From Agrostemma githago (Eukaryota > Streptophyta > Magnoliopsida > Caryophyllales > Caryophyllaceae), in the NCBI GenBank assembly GCA_958450325.1, contig OY288248.1, positions 1,550,001-1,614,000 of the forward strand: a stretch of 64,000 nt of DNA. The letters are read 5' to 3'. The position numbers and the translations under genes are program-made. The notes under the pieces are model-generated. The model searched no databases. It was not told the DNA's origin and worked only from the letters and a program-made list of their open reading frames with translations. Numbering within the stretch: the stretch's first letter is position 1; each line of letters begins with the position of its first letter. Shown here piece after piece: positions 1 to 10,654 of this stretch.

Positions 1-180
1 TTATATGAAGTACTTGAACAATGACAGCTGTGAATTCCAAAAAGAGCAAGGTGTGTGCATTTCTGCATTTCTCACTTTTCTTTTTTAATTTTTTAGTTCA
101 ATTTATGATCATAAATACATAAATAAATAAATAAAATTAATTAATTAATTAATTAATAAATAGAGTGTTGTAAATTTATA
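1..180. other. Upstream region of the 5-phosphatase gene, no gene seen
   Basis: AT-rich sequence with an (AATA)n/(ATTA)n tract at about 118-162. It probably holds the proximal promoter and 5' leader of the gene starting at 181. No coding exon with a recognisable family match was seen. Confidence 0.5.
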
Positions 181-3100
181 ATGAAGCTTTTATGGCCCAA
201 GACTTTGGTAAAGAAATGGTTCAACACCAAGGAGAAAATTGAGGACTTTGATGCTCATGATATCTTTTATGAAGGTAAATTTTTATTTTATTTTATTTTG
301 TTTTTTTTGTCATTTCATTTGATCATAGAACAATTGTTAAAAGAAAAGGTGGTGGTGTGATTTTTTTTAGTTATATGATTGTTTTTTTTGAAACGACTTG
401 ACAATTTTCGATAATGATTGATGTTACCCGACTCCAAATTTTCTCATAACTAAGACTCCGATGTTGTTGTAAAAAAAAAAAAATCAATTTCGTGGGTGGT
501 TTTGTATTGGGTATTTGGATAGCCATTTTTTAATTAATTCAAATTTAATTAATTAATTAATTAATTATTTGTGTAATAATTTTTTTTATTTTGGTGTCAA
601 TTTGTTTTAATTTAGTTTAATTTTAGGGTACTGATAATGTCACTCGTACAATAATGTAATTGTAATTTAATTAATTTCACGAAAATTTAAAGTTATTTTG
701 ATTTTATACTAACGTGTGTCGAGTGACGCAATTGATTTTCGAGTTTCAGGTACTAATGAAGATGAAGTTTCTAAGAGAATGTCATGCATTCTTAAGCAAT
801 GGAAAACAGGTGATTTATCACTCATATATAACATTACACTTCCATGCTCTGTTATTCAGACTCTCCTACAAGTTATCGTGTCTGTATATCCATATGGTGT
901 CCTAGTATCAGGTCTAAAATGAAGTACTCCCTCCGTTCCAATGAATTATTTGTCTTTCCTTCTGGCACCAAGGTTAAGGGAACCAATGAGGGAGTGACAT
1001 GTAGATCAAAACTCATGAGAATGATCAAATTGCATATAAAAAACATTACTAAAATGGAAAGCCAAACAATTCATTGTGACGCCCCAATATGGAATAGGCA
1101 AACAATTCATTGGGACAGAGGGAGTATTGAAATGTCGTATGTGTGTCTTAATAGAATATATAAATGGGTCCCAACCATCGCCTTAATGTTTTGGTTGAAT
1201 CGGTTCCATAACATGGTATCAGAACTAGAGGTCACGAGTTCGAACCCTAACAGCCTGGTATCAGAATAAGAGGTCACGAGTTCGAACCCTAACAGCCTCC
1301 AATATCTTGAACTCTCAAGTGCTGGGAGACATGCGTGTGTCAAACACGGCTATTTTGGGCAAAGTTTTCGATTTTTTTATTTTTTTTTGTCTAAAATGAA
1401 GTAGTATTGAATTGTAGTGTGAGACTGTAAGAATCTAAAATGAAGTATCGAATTTGTTTCAACAGAAGGATCAATCAGAAGTAATTCTGATATTTTCCGT
1501 CGCAGTAAGATCGATATAGATTCATCAGAAGTCGAAACTGATGTTCAAAACTACAGGTTAGACGACAGTTTCGACTGCATCAACAATTTGTAGAACATGA
1601 TGAACATTGATGCATGAATAATTTTCCGAGTTTTTTCGACTGCATGTGTGTAGGATCTTTGTTGCTACTTGGAATGTTGCAGGAAATTCTCCTCCAACCC
1701 ATTTGGATCTCGAACAATGGCTTCATTCATCACCTTCTACCGACATTTTTGTTCTCGGGTGTGTTTAATTTCTCTGTATTCAATCTCGACTGAATAACAT
1801 CCAAAACAGCATATTGATTGGTCAAACATGCTACCAGCTTTCAGGAAATTGTTCCTTTGAATGCCGGAAATGTCTTGGGTAACGAAGACAATGAACCTGC
1901 GAAAAAATGGCTAGCATTACTTAGTCGAACTCTCAACAATCTCCCTAACCCTAGCCCTAACCCTAACCCTAACCCTAATGACGCGATACATGATGAACAC
2001 GATGTTGATACATCGACTGAGTGTGGAAAGAGGTATAGTTTGGTTGCGAGCAAGCAAATGGTTGGAATCTTTCTAACCGTTTGGGTCAAGAACGATTTGA
2101 GAGACGATGTTAGAAATACGAGGATATCCTGCGTTGGACGAGGCTTGATGGGTTATTTACGGAACAAGGTATGTACTATTCTTCAGCCAGAAAGAACAGG
2201 GCCTGAATAATTCTGATGATTTATTTTGAAAAATTGATTTATTGTAATTTTTTTTTTGTAGGGTTCGATATCAATAAGCATGTCGTTGCATAAAACGAGC
2301 TTTTGTTTCGTGTGTAGCCATCTAACGTCGGGAGAGAAAGAGGGCAACGAGCTACGAAGAAACTCCGATGTCATGGAAATTCTAAGAAAGACGAGATTTT
2401 CTTCTCATAGCGACCTATATTCTCCTAGGACGATTTTGTCCCACGAGTAAGTCGTCGACTAATAATAAACTTTATATATGAGACGCTTAACTGTGGAGTT
2501 CTCTTGCATATATGCATGACCAGAAATTAAAAGAAACTGCACTTTGTTGATATGAGTAGTACTTTCAATCCCTTTAAGCACTAGTCATTTAAGCTCATAA
2601 ATAGGACATCTTCAATCAATGTGAATGTGGGTGTTTCAATATTATATTGACATAATAATGTCGAAAATCTTTGTGTGCAGTCGGGTTATATGGCTTGGTG
2701 ATTTGAATTATCGGATTTCACTCTCGTATCATTTTGCTAAGGCACTAATCGAGTTGAAAGATTGGAAATTTTTGTTAGAGAACGATCAGGCACGTCACTC
2801 GTGACACTTATAATAAATTCGTTCTGTTTTTGTAACATCTATGAAATTATGAAAAATTTCGTCTATAAATTATTAAAACCCGGCGTACATATGTTGTGGT
2901 GTTGTGTTTTTGATTTGAACAGCTTCGGAAAGAGCAAAGACATGGACGAGTGTTTAAAGGATGGAGCGAAGGGAACATATGTTTTCCTCCGACTTACAAG
3001 TACACCCAAAACTCCGACCTTTATGCTGGTTCCGATGCTCTTCAAAGAGAAAAACGAAGGACTCCCGCATGGTAAAAATATCGTGTTTTTATTTTTTACT

Positions 3101-4318
3101 CCATTTCGATGTTAATGTGGTTAGAATAATAATAACCCTAGTAAAAAAAAAAATTCACCCCTCAACGAGTTTGAAGTTTGAATTATTGTCCTTGAACTCG
3201 TTGTTGAATGATATGAGCAACAACAACAACGACACCGCCAGAGCATTAGTGTCAAAAAGATTTGGAGTCGGCTAACATGAATCATTATCTGAAATATCGT
3301 TTTTTTTACTCCATTTCGATGTTAATGTGCTTAGAATAATAACCCTAGTAAAAAAAATTCACCCCTCGACGAGTTTGAAGTTTGAGTTGTGCTTAACCTC
3401 GTTGTTGAATGATATGAGCAACAACAACAACGACAGCGCCAGAGCATTAGTCTCAAAAAGATTTGGAGTCGGCTAACATGAATGAATCATTATCTGAAAT
3501 ATCGTTTTTTTTTTACTCCATTTCGATGTTAATGTGCTTGGAATAATAACCCTAGTAAAAAAAAATTCACCCCTCAACGAGTTTGAAGTTTGAATTGTGC
3601 TTAAACTCGTTGTTGAATGATATGAGCAACAACAACAACAACATCAGAGCGTTAGTCTCAAAAAGATTTGATGTCGACTAACATGAATCACTATCTGAAA
3701 ATATCGTGTTTTTTTAACTTCATTTCGAGTGTTAGTCACAATTTTTTCACCCCTCTATGACTTTTAAGTTTGAATTGTCCTTAAAACTCGTGAATGATAT
3801 GAACAACAACAACAACATCATCATCGGAGTGTTAGTCTCAAAAAGATTTGGGGTCGACTAACGTGAATCATTATCTGAAATATCGTGTTTTTTGAACTCC
3901 ATTTCGAGCGTTAGTCACAAATTTTTCACCCCTCGACGACTTTATTAATGTTTTAATTGTGTTAAAATTCGTAGTTTTTTTTTTGCCAACGAAGAAAGAA
4001 CATCAGATTACATGCTGTTTAAACTCGTTGTTGGATTTTGACATATGAAGGTGTGACCGAATATTGTGGCACGGGACCGGCCTACACCAACTAACCTACG
4101 TTCGTGGAGAGTCAAAGTTCTCGGATCACCGGCCGGTTTATTGTGTGTTTTTGGCCGAGGTCGAGTCTAGCCAACGCGATCCAATCAAGAAAAGTAAGAG
4201 CACGTCTAGCGCTCGGGTTGAGGCCGAAGAACTATTATTGCCTCATTCACATGATCGAATTCATCCGTGTCCTCAACTCATCGACAACAATACAATGTTT
4301 TCGATCTTTGATGATTAA
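181..4318 (+). CDS. Type I inositol polyphosphate 5-phosphatase (463 aa, 9 exons)
   Basis: Exons: 181-274, 750-809, 1466-1556, 1654-1758, 1838-2168, 2262-2446, 2681-2789, 2923-3071, 4051-4318; joined length 1392 nt. The enzyme family removes the 5-phosphate from soluble inositol phosphates and, in some members, phosphoinositides, which ends IP3-type signalling. Visible motifs: FVATWNVAG near residue 84, GFQEIVPLNAGNVLG (117-131), SHLTSGEKEGNELRRN, WLGDLNYR (293-300), the PTYKY segment, PAWCDRILWHG (373-383) and SDHRPV (399-404). WLGDLNYR, PAWCDRI and SDHRPV are the IPPc catalytic signatures. There is no N-terminal WD40 region, so it is the short plant type I form. The start at 181 fits the family's WPK..VKKW beginning. 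Oddities: intron 7 needs a GC donor, exon 5 carries six telomere-like hexamers, and introns hold a MITE, a Cassandra-type fragment and a tandem repeat. Exon edges are inferred from frame and homology remembered from Arabidopsis relatives. Confidence 0.93.
927..1124. mobile_element. Stowaway-type MITE in intron 2 of the 5-phosphatase gene
   Basis: Begins CTCCCTCCGTTCCAATGAAT and ends with the inverted match ATTCATTGGGACAGAGGGAG, flanked by TA on both sides (925-926 and 1125-1126), the target duplication of Tc1/mariner-derived Stowaway elements. The right terminal motif (aacaattcatt) is duplicated inside the element about 30 bp before the end. Confidence 0.88.
1214..1297 (+). repeat. Two tandem 42-bp units with a tRNA-like B-box
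   Basis: Units 1214-1255 and 1256-1297 begin TGGTATCAGAA and contain GAGTTCGAACCCTAACAGCC. The TTCGAACCC core resembles a pol III B-box or tRNA T-arm, and TGGTATCAGA resembles the initiator tRNA-Met 3' end used as a primer-binding site by plant LTR elements. No full tRNA cloverleaf is visible, so this is a tRNA-derived remnant. Confidence 0.6.
1943..1978 (+). repeat. In-frame telomere-type hexamer repeat inside exon 5
   Basis: Six units in a row: CCCTAA, CCCTAG, then four CCCTAA. In the reading frame they encode Pro-Asn (one Pro-Ser) at residues 153-164 of the 5-phosphatase, between the LNAGNVLG motif and the VASKQMVGIF strand. Confidence 0.9.
2487..2645 (-). mobile_element. Truncated Cassandra-type LTR fragment in intron 6
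   Basis: Matches part of the LTRs at 46300-46837: acgcttaactg.ggagtt, then the gcactttgttgatat.agtagtact block and the ttcaat..aacatg-like tail. Only the distal half of the 5S-like segment and the flank beyond it remain. Oriented on the minus strand. Confidence 0.7.
2790..2922 (+). other. Intron 7 of the 5-phosphatase with a GC donor
   Basis: The exon ends ..GAGAACGATCAG and the next bases are GCACGT; the next exon opens after AACAG with CTTCGGAAAGAG. Only this cut keeps frame and gives the family sequence LLENDQLRKEQ. The nearest GT (four bases on) shifts the frame. Confidence 0.8.
3075..3990. repeat. Tandem repeat in intron 8 of the 5-phosphatase (about 5 x 180-210 bp)
   Basis: Each unit has ttttactccatttcgatgtt, a ttcacccctc block, gatatgagcaacaacaacaac and ctcaaaaagatttg.agtcg. 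Units start near 3078, 3296, 3500, 3700 and 3880; the last is partial. Later copies are shorter and more diverged. Confidence 0.9.
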
Positions 4319-6658
4319 ATTAAAACGAGTTCATTATTCCATGTTTAGGGAAACATTGCAAAACAACCTTAAAAAGAAGGTAAATTTAATTAGTCTCATT
4401 TTAACCGAGATAATTATTTATTTATTTTCGTTGCTAATTTAATTAATTAGTCTTGTTTTATCGAAATTTTCTATCAAATCGAAGTCTCAAGTTAATTACC
4501 GTATTTTTAATTAATTACCTTGATTTACCGTATGTGTAGGTAATGATGAGTCGGTCTCTCAGAAAATCAGTGTAAATGGGACAGTCGACCGACCCTCAAA
4601 AGGGTTAGTTCTTCTTCATATTCTTGTAAAATTTTCTTCATTTTTTTGCAATTTTTTCGTTTTCATATATATAATTTATCCTCGTTAATTATGCAGATAT
4701 TTTCGTCGCGATGGGATCAAATCAATAGTTTTTTTTTGTAAGAGATCAAATTGTTGGAGGAAATGTAGTAAATTCAAATGTAAATTTGTACATTACAAAA
4801 TATGCTATTTTTTTGGTCTAACGAAGCGCACATTTAGTCACATTATAAACTAACGATTTATATATATCAAAATTGCGCATTTTTTTGGTAGTAAATTAAT
4901 CGCTTTAATTTCTTATATATCAAAATCGACTTTTCTCGGATTTAATTTAATTTATTACAGAGTAGTAAATAGTAAATGCAATCTTACCCTAAAGAGAAAG
5001 AAACAAGTGAATGAATCAAATCCCCAAATTTACCAAATGACATATGCATTCAATAAGTAAATAAAAGTGACAAGTAAAAACATCATCATTTTTCATCCAC
5101 ATTGCTTTTTTTACCGCGGTAAAAAAAAATATAGTTCGTCTTGTTTAACACAGAGTAATCATTTTAAACCTTAAATAAAAGCAGGTAAAATACGAGCACA
5201 TGATGACATTATTCTAGACAACTTACATACCATATGATTTGGTATATATTTGATCTGTTTTAAGATTTACGACAGATAATTCTATCACAGAACAGTAAAC
5301 GAATGTCGAGATCGATGCACTTTTAATGCACTTTCACCAACTTCCCTTTACTTCATGCATGCATGCACAATATATTAAACCTGGTAAACGGGTCAATCGG
5401 ATCAGGTCATGGTCGAATCAGTTTGATAATTTACGAGTCTGAAGGGCTCGCGGACCACATTATCTCGGCCTAATAACCCAACCAATATTACGAAGAAATA
5501 TTATACGAGCAATAATTTTAATAAGTTATCTAAATGATCGACGACCCGTATTATTGGTTTCAAAATTAAATTAATTTTACATAATGCATTATTAATTTAA
5601 ATGATTTGATTTTTCATTAAATTGCAATGAAAGTAAAAAAAAAAAAAAAAAAATTATCGAACGATTTATTTTGAATTTGCGATATTAAATTTTTTAGACA
5701 ATGACGAAAAAAAATTCACTACTGTATATTTCGATTTCTGGATTCGCCCATGTTTACGAGGTTAAATTTGTAGGAGTTACATACACACGGTATTTTAACT
5801 TTTAAGGTGATCTTACGTATGCTTTAGGCTTTACCCCCCACGATTTACTCTACTTTATGTCAATTTAACTTTCACCGATGCGGTAAAAATTTTGGTATGT
5901 CGAATGTTGTACTTGTGTATTATATTTTGTGTATAGTCCAAATCAAAGGTGTAAAAGAAAACATGCACACGTGGGAATCAAATACTTTTACCTAAAAAAA
6001 ATTACTGATTCTGTAGAATTTTACGGTTCAAATTCAAAGGGTATACTTCTTTTTTAGACATTATTTATTCTCGACAATCTATGAAAGAAAATATATAGTC
6101 ACGTGAGATTTGGTTTGATACGTCTCTATGAATAAATTACGAATATCGAATTTATATAAATATAATTTTGTTAATGTAAAACGAAAGATATTATGACGGT
6201 GTAAAACGTCTGTCAGCCAGTGTGAAAAAACAAAACGTCTTGAAACGGTTTTTTTGTGTGAGATCGTTTATTATTTCGGTAAGAGGTGGAATTCCACGTG
6301 GATTATTCTCGCTCACTATAATTAATTATCGAGTATAATTTAGGTAAATACTTTTTTAAGGAACATGATAATAATTACGATATTTTCCTTAACCTAATTT
6401 TCGACCCCGATTAATTTTCCAAATTATAGACTACTATATATATATATTTTACTTTAATATAATTTCCATTTATAACATACACTATATATAATATAATTTC
6501 CTATCTCGATCATTTATTTATTTATTCGTAAAAAATATAATACTCCTATATTTTAATCAATAAAGAAAAATATATATATAAGTGACATCACATTGGTATA
6601 ACTCGTGATGTTTATATACTTCACCATATATTTATTAGCCGCATATTCAAAAATAATA

Positions 6659-6915
6659 CTCCCTCCGTCCCAATGAATTCTTTACGTTTCTTTTTTGACA
6701 CTATTCATGAGGTGAAGTAATATTTGATCTAACTTCTAAAATATAATGTAAAATATAGTCATGTGAGATTTTGTTTGAATTGTCGTAATAATTATATTAA
6801 GAATATCAAATTTTTAGAATTTTTAATTATACGTAAATAAATATATGAACGAAACAAAATGTGCATCGACAAGTGTGAAAAAGCAAACGTAAAGAATTCA
6901 TTGGGACAGAGGGAG
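6659..6915. mobile_element. Complete Stowaway-type MITE with about 31-bp inverted ends
   Basis: Left end CTCCCTCCGTCCCAATGAAT continues ctttacgttt; the right end is its reverse complement with one mismatch. TA flanks at 6657-6658 and 6916-6917. The interior (tagtcatgtgagattttgttt, gcatcgacaagtgtgaaaaa) recurs at 47624-47860 and in degraded form near 6090-6250 and 32470-32636. Confidence 0.92.
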
Positions 6916-7055
6916 TAGATTTTGCACATAAAATTAGTCGATTGACCGTCAATTTATTACCTATATTTAACTAAACCGTAATTTTCCTTTTTAATCCAAT
7001 ATGCTGTTTACCAAACCGGGATCGAATTTGTGTTAACTTCAAACTCGTGATGTTT

Positions 7056-7077
7056 GTTATTTATTATTTTATTATTA

Positions 7078-7164
<87 letters not shown>
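7056..7164. repeat. (TTA)n microsatellite, about 36 units
   Basis: Nearly pure ATT/TTA trinucleotide tract ending about 140 bp before the ARIADNE start codon. Confidence 0.95.
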
Positions 7165-7165
<1 letters not shown>

Positions 7166-7171
7166 CCCTCT

Positions 7172-7297
7172 AAACCCTAAATCATAACCCTAATATATAT
7201 CACTTCACCTCTTTCATTAATCATTTAATCCCCAATTTTTCTTGATTGATAAAAAATCATCAAACCCTATTTTTTTTTTAAATTAATCAAACCCTAA
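7172..7297 (+). promoter_or_regulatory. Three telo-box motifs upstream of the ARIADNE gene
   Basis: AAACCCTAA at 7172-7180, AACCCTAA at 7186-7193 and AAACCCTAA at 7289-7297, the last 8 bp before the ATG. Telo-boxes are common in promoters and leaders of actively transcribed plant genes; function here is inferred. Confidence 0.55.
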
Positions 7298-7305
7298 TTT
7301 AATCA

Positions 7306-10300
7306 ATGGAGAGTGACAATGAAGAAGAATATGATAATCTCATATTCAACAACGACAACGATGACGACAACAACAATAACAACATCAACAACCCGAACCA
7401 CAATCCAAACCAAAACCCAACTCGACGATCCGAACCTAACTACACCATCCTAACCAACACCGAAATAACCCGTCTCCAAACCGAGAAAATCCTCGACGTA
7501 TCAACCGTACTTTCCCTAACCAAGTCCGAATCGACTCTACTCCTATGCAACTACAATTGGTCCACGTCTAGGTTACACGACGACTGGTTCGTAGACGAAC
7601 GTAAAGTCCGATCCAAAGTAGGCTTGGTAGATACCGAACCTAATAATCTAAATTTATTTCACGTCGATAAGAAGCCGAAGAAGGATCATAGGAAACGATT
7701 TTACGAATGTGGGATTTGCTTCGAGGATCGGTTGGAGGTTATTAGGGTTTATGGCTTGCATTGTGAACATTTTTATTGTAGGAGTTGTTGGAGAAGATAT
7801 ATTGATGTCGCGGTCGATGATTTAGGTTCGGGGTGTTTGAGGTTACGGTGTCCCGAACCTAAGTGTCAAGCTGCTTTGGACCCTGATACGGTACGTACGT
7901 ATAGTACGTACATATACATAATCCATGCCTAACGTATTAATTAATTTGTTATATCGAATTTTCTAATAATTTTCGACGTAGTTAATTAAAATCATAATCG
8001 TTGAAAATAATTAGTACATATTATTAAGCTAACAATCGTCTCGTTGAATTTTTTTTTTTATATATCTAATCTCGAAATTTCAACTAGAGACATGATTTTT
8101 TTTGCATATATTTTGATTTTTTTTGGTCGAAATTAAAATTCTTGTTGATATGTACAAATATAATAATTAAATTATACTCGATGAAATTTATTGTACGGGA
8201 GTATGAATTTATTGTTAATCAATAAATATGTATGAAAATTTGTCGAAATATTCGACTGAAAACCTGAAATTATTATTGTTAATCCGTATATTTTTACATA
8301 TATTGAGTTTTTTTTTTTATTATTTCATTAATTTAAATTGAATTTTTCTATATATATTTTGATTTTTTTTTTCGAAATTAAAATTCTTGTTGATATATAT
8401 ATAATATTTAAATTATATACTCAATTAAAGTTACATACGGAGTATGAATTTATTGTTGATCAATAAATATGTACGAAAATTCATTGAAATATTCGACTGA
8501 AAACTCGAAATTATTATTGTTAATCAATATATTTTTACATACATTGATTTTTTTTTTATTACTCCTATTTCGATAATTAAAATTAGTAGGCACGACTGGT
8601 CCAGGTCGGTCCAATTTAATTAAAACAATATTATTCATGTAATAGGTGAAACTATTAGCCTCAAAAAAAGCCCTAGCAAAGTACGAATCTTACTTGACGC
8701 GGTCATACATCGAGCTCAACCACAAAACAACAAAATGGTGTCCTGCACCGGGATGTAACAACGCGGTCCAATTTGAGTCGGTTGGTGGAGATAACATCGT
8801 CTATGACGTCGTTTGTGGTTGTGGGTTCGAGTTTTGCTTCAATTGTTGCGAGGAACCACACCGGCCTTCGGATTGTTCGATTGTGAAGGAGTGGATATTG
8901 AAGAATAGTTCGGAATCCGAGAATATGAAGTGGATTATCGCGTTTTCCAAACCGTGCCCTAAGTGTAAGAGGCCGATTGAGAAGAATACTGGGTGTAATC
9001 ATATGACTTGTGGTCAGCCTTGCCGGTATGTGATCGGGTTCTTTTCCCCTTTTTTTCGGTTTAATTTGCCAGTTGGTCGGGTTCTGGTCGAGTCATTTTT
9101 GAGTACGGGTTTGGTTATATATGTATGTTTTCAATGTGTTGAGGATTAGGTCATCGGTTTGCCATATTGGGTCTTGTCGAGTTATTTTGAGTACGGGTTA
9201 GTTATATATGATTGTTTGTGTGTATGTTTTCAATGTGTTAAAATGAAGAAGAACTCGAATTAGGTTAATTTGCCATATTGGGTTCTGGTCGAGTCATTTT
9301 GAGTACAGGTTAATTATATATGTTTGTACTTTGTAGGTATGTTTTCAATGTGTTATATAGTGAAGAACAATTTGGGTTTAGGTCAGTTTGCCATATTGGG
9401 TCTGGTCGAGTCATTTTGAGTACCGGTCAGTTTGTTTTAGGACTCATAGTTAATTGTTTAAAAGGTCGAGTGTGGTCGAGTCATTTGGAATTTCGGGTGG
9501 TGCATGTATGTTTTCAATGTGTTATAGTGAAGAAAAAAAAAGTCGATTTAGGTCATTTTTACCATCTTGGATCTGGTCGAGCCATTTTGAGTACAGGTCA
9601 GTTATATATACTTGTATTTGTGATTTTGGGAACCTAATATGTTATTCAAGTTAGGTGTATAGTCGATTCAGATTATGTCAGTTTTGCCATAATGCAGGCA
9701 CCACTTTTGCTGGCTTTGCTTACGATCATTAGACACGAAATCACACTACTCGTGCAACTGCAACGGATTTGACCGTAGCCGGTCACGTCCGGGACAAATG
9801 AACGACGAAGAGACACAACGTAATTTAGCCAAGCAATCGCTTCAACGATACGCACACTACTACGAGCGTTGGGCCGGAAACAACAAGTCCCGAGACAAAG
9901 CCCTAACCGACTTGGCCGAAATGAAGTCAGTCAAGATCGAGCAACTGGGCGACTGCCTCGGGATTCAAGCCTTGTCGAGCCTCGACTTCATCATCAAGGC
10001 TTGGGAGAAGATTGTCGAGTGTCGAAGAATCCTTAAATGGAGCTACACATACGGGTTTTTCAAGCTCGAGGACGAGGATATGAAGCGACAGCTGTTCGAG
10101 TATTTGCAGGGTGAGGCCGAGAGAGCTCTCGAAAGACTACATTTTTGCGCTGAGACGGAGTTGAACGTCTTCTTTGACCATCATAGCGATTCTGGTTCTG
10201 GTTCTGGTTTTGGCTCTAAGCCTAAAGCCAGGGCTAAGGCTAGGGCTAAGTCTGGTTCTGGCTCTGGTTCTGGATCTAAGGCTGAGGATGGGGTTGGGGT

Positions 10301-10565
10301 CGAGGTTGGGGTTAATTGGGGTGAGTTTCGACACAAGTTACTTAGACTGACAAAGGTGACGGGGACGTTCTTTGAGAACTTGTTAAGAGGATTAGAGAAC
10401 GGGTTGTCAGAGGTACGGGGCAAAGAGCCAGAGCCAGAGCCGGAGCCAGAACCGATAGAAGAGGATGAAGAAGTAGAAGAAGCTTATTGGAATTGTGATA
10501 GGTGCAACTACTTGAATCCGCCTTGGCTTCTTACTTGTGATGTATGCTTTGAAGAAGAAGCTTGA
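7306..10565 (+). CDS. ARIADNE-type RBR E3 ubiquitin ligase (610 aa, 3 exons)
   Basis: Exons 7306-7890, 8646-9025, 9698-10565; joined 1833 nt. RING-between-RING ligases take ubiquitin from an E2 onto their own cysteine and then onto a substrate. Seen: acidic Asn/Asp-rich N terminus; RING1 from ECGICFED (Cys135) to CPEPKC; IBR with WCPAPGC and CGCGFEFCFNC; RING2 CPKCKRPIEKNTGCNHMTC, where Cys312 of GCNHM aligns with the catalytic cysteine of HHARI; CRHHFCWLC is restored by splicing; an Ariadne helical domain rich in ERWAGNNKSRDKAL; and a C-terminal RanBP2-type finger, WNCDRCNYLNPPWLLTCDVC. The finger places it with ARI5/7/8-like members. Between the helical domain and the finger lie low-complexity (GS)n, KARAKARAK and (EP)n tracts encoded by hexamer repeats (about 10186-10290 and 10425-10455). 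Three telo-boxes precede the start and a satellite begins about 90 bp after the stop. Confidence 0.95.
8090..8585. repeat. Two-copy tandem duplication in ARIADNE intron 1 (about 245 bp each)
   Basis: Shared blocks: cgaaattaaaattcttgttg, gtatgaatttattgtt.atc, atattcgactgaaaac. Copies run from about 8100 and 8345. Confidence 0.85.
9055..9660. repeat. Tandem repeat in ARIADNE intron 2 (about 6 x 105 bp)
   Basis: Units share tttgccatattgggt, ctggtcgagtcattttgagt, acgggttagttatatatg and tatgttttcaatgtgtta. Copies are 80-90% alike by eye. The short open frames here arise from the repeat. Confidence 0.88.
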
Positions 10566-10654
10566 ATAATTGTGTGTTGTGTTGTGTTTAATTTGCTTGT
10601 TTAGTTGTGAACTTGTGATATGCACTCTTTTCGTCTCGATCATTTTTGTTTTAT

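Larger units (their letters stand above)
4319..7305. other. Intergenic region between the 5-phosphatase and ARIADNE genes
   Basis: AT-rich, no supported coding region. It holds the 3' end of the first gene, a poly(A) run near 5637-5652, a degraded Stowaway-family interior near 6090-6250 (tagtcacgtgagatttggtt..), a complete MITE at 6659-6915 and a long TTA microsatellite at 7056-7164. Confidence 0.6.

Noticed and set aside
1214..1297. tRNA genes
   Set aside because: No A-box, acceptor stem or cloverleaf; only a B-box-like core.
1943..1978. Evidence of a chromosome end or telomere fusion
   Set aside because: Only six hexamers, in frame within a conserved exon, with gene sequence continuing on both sides.
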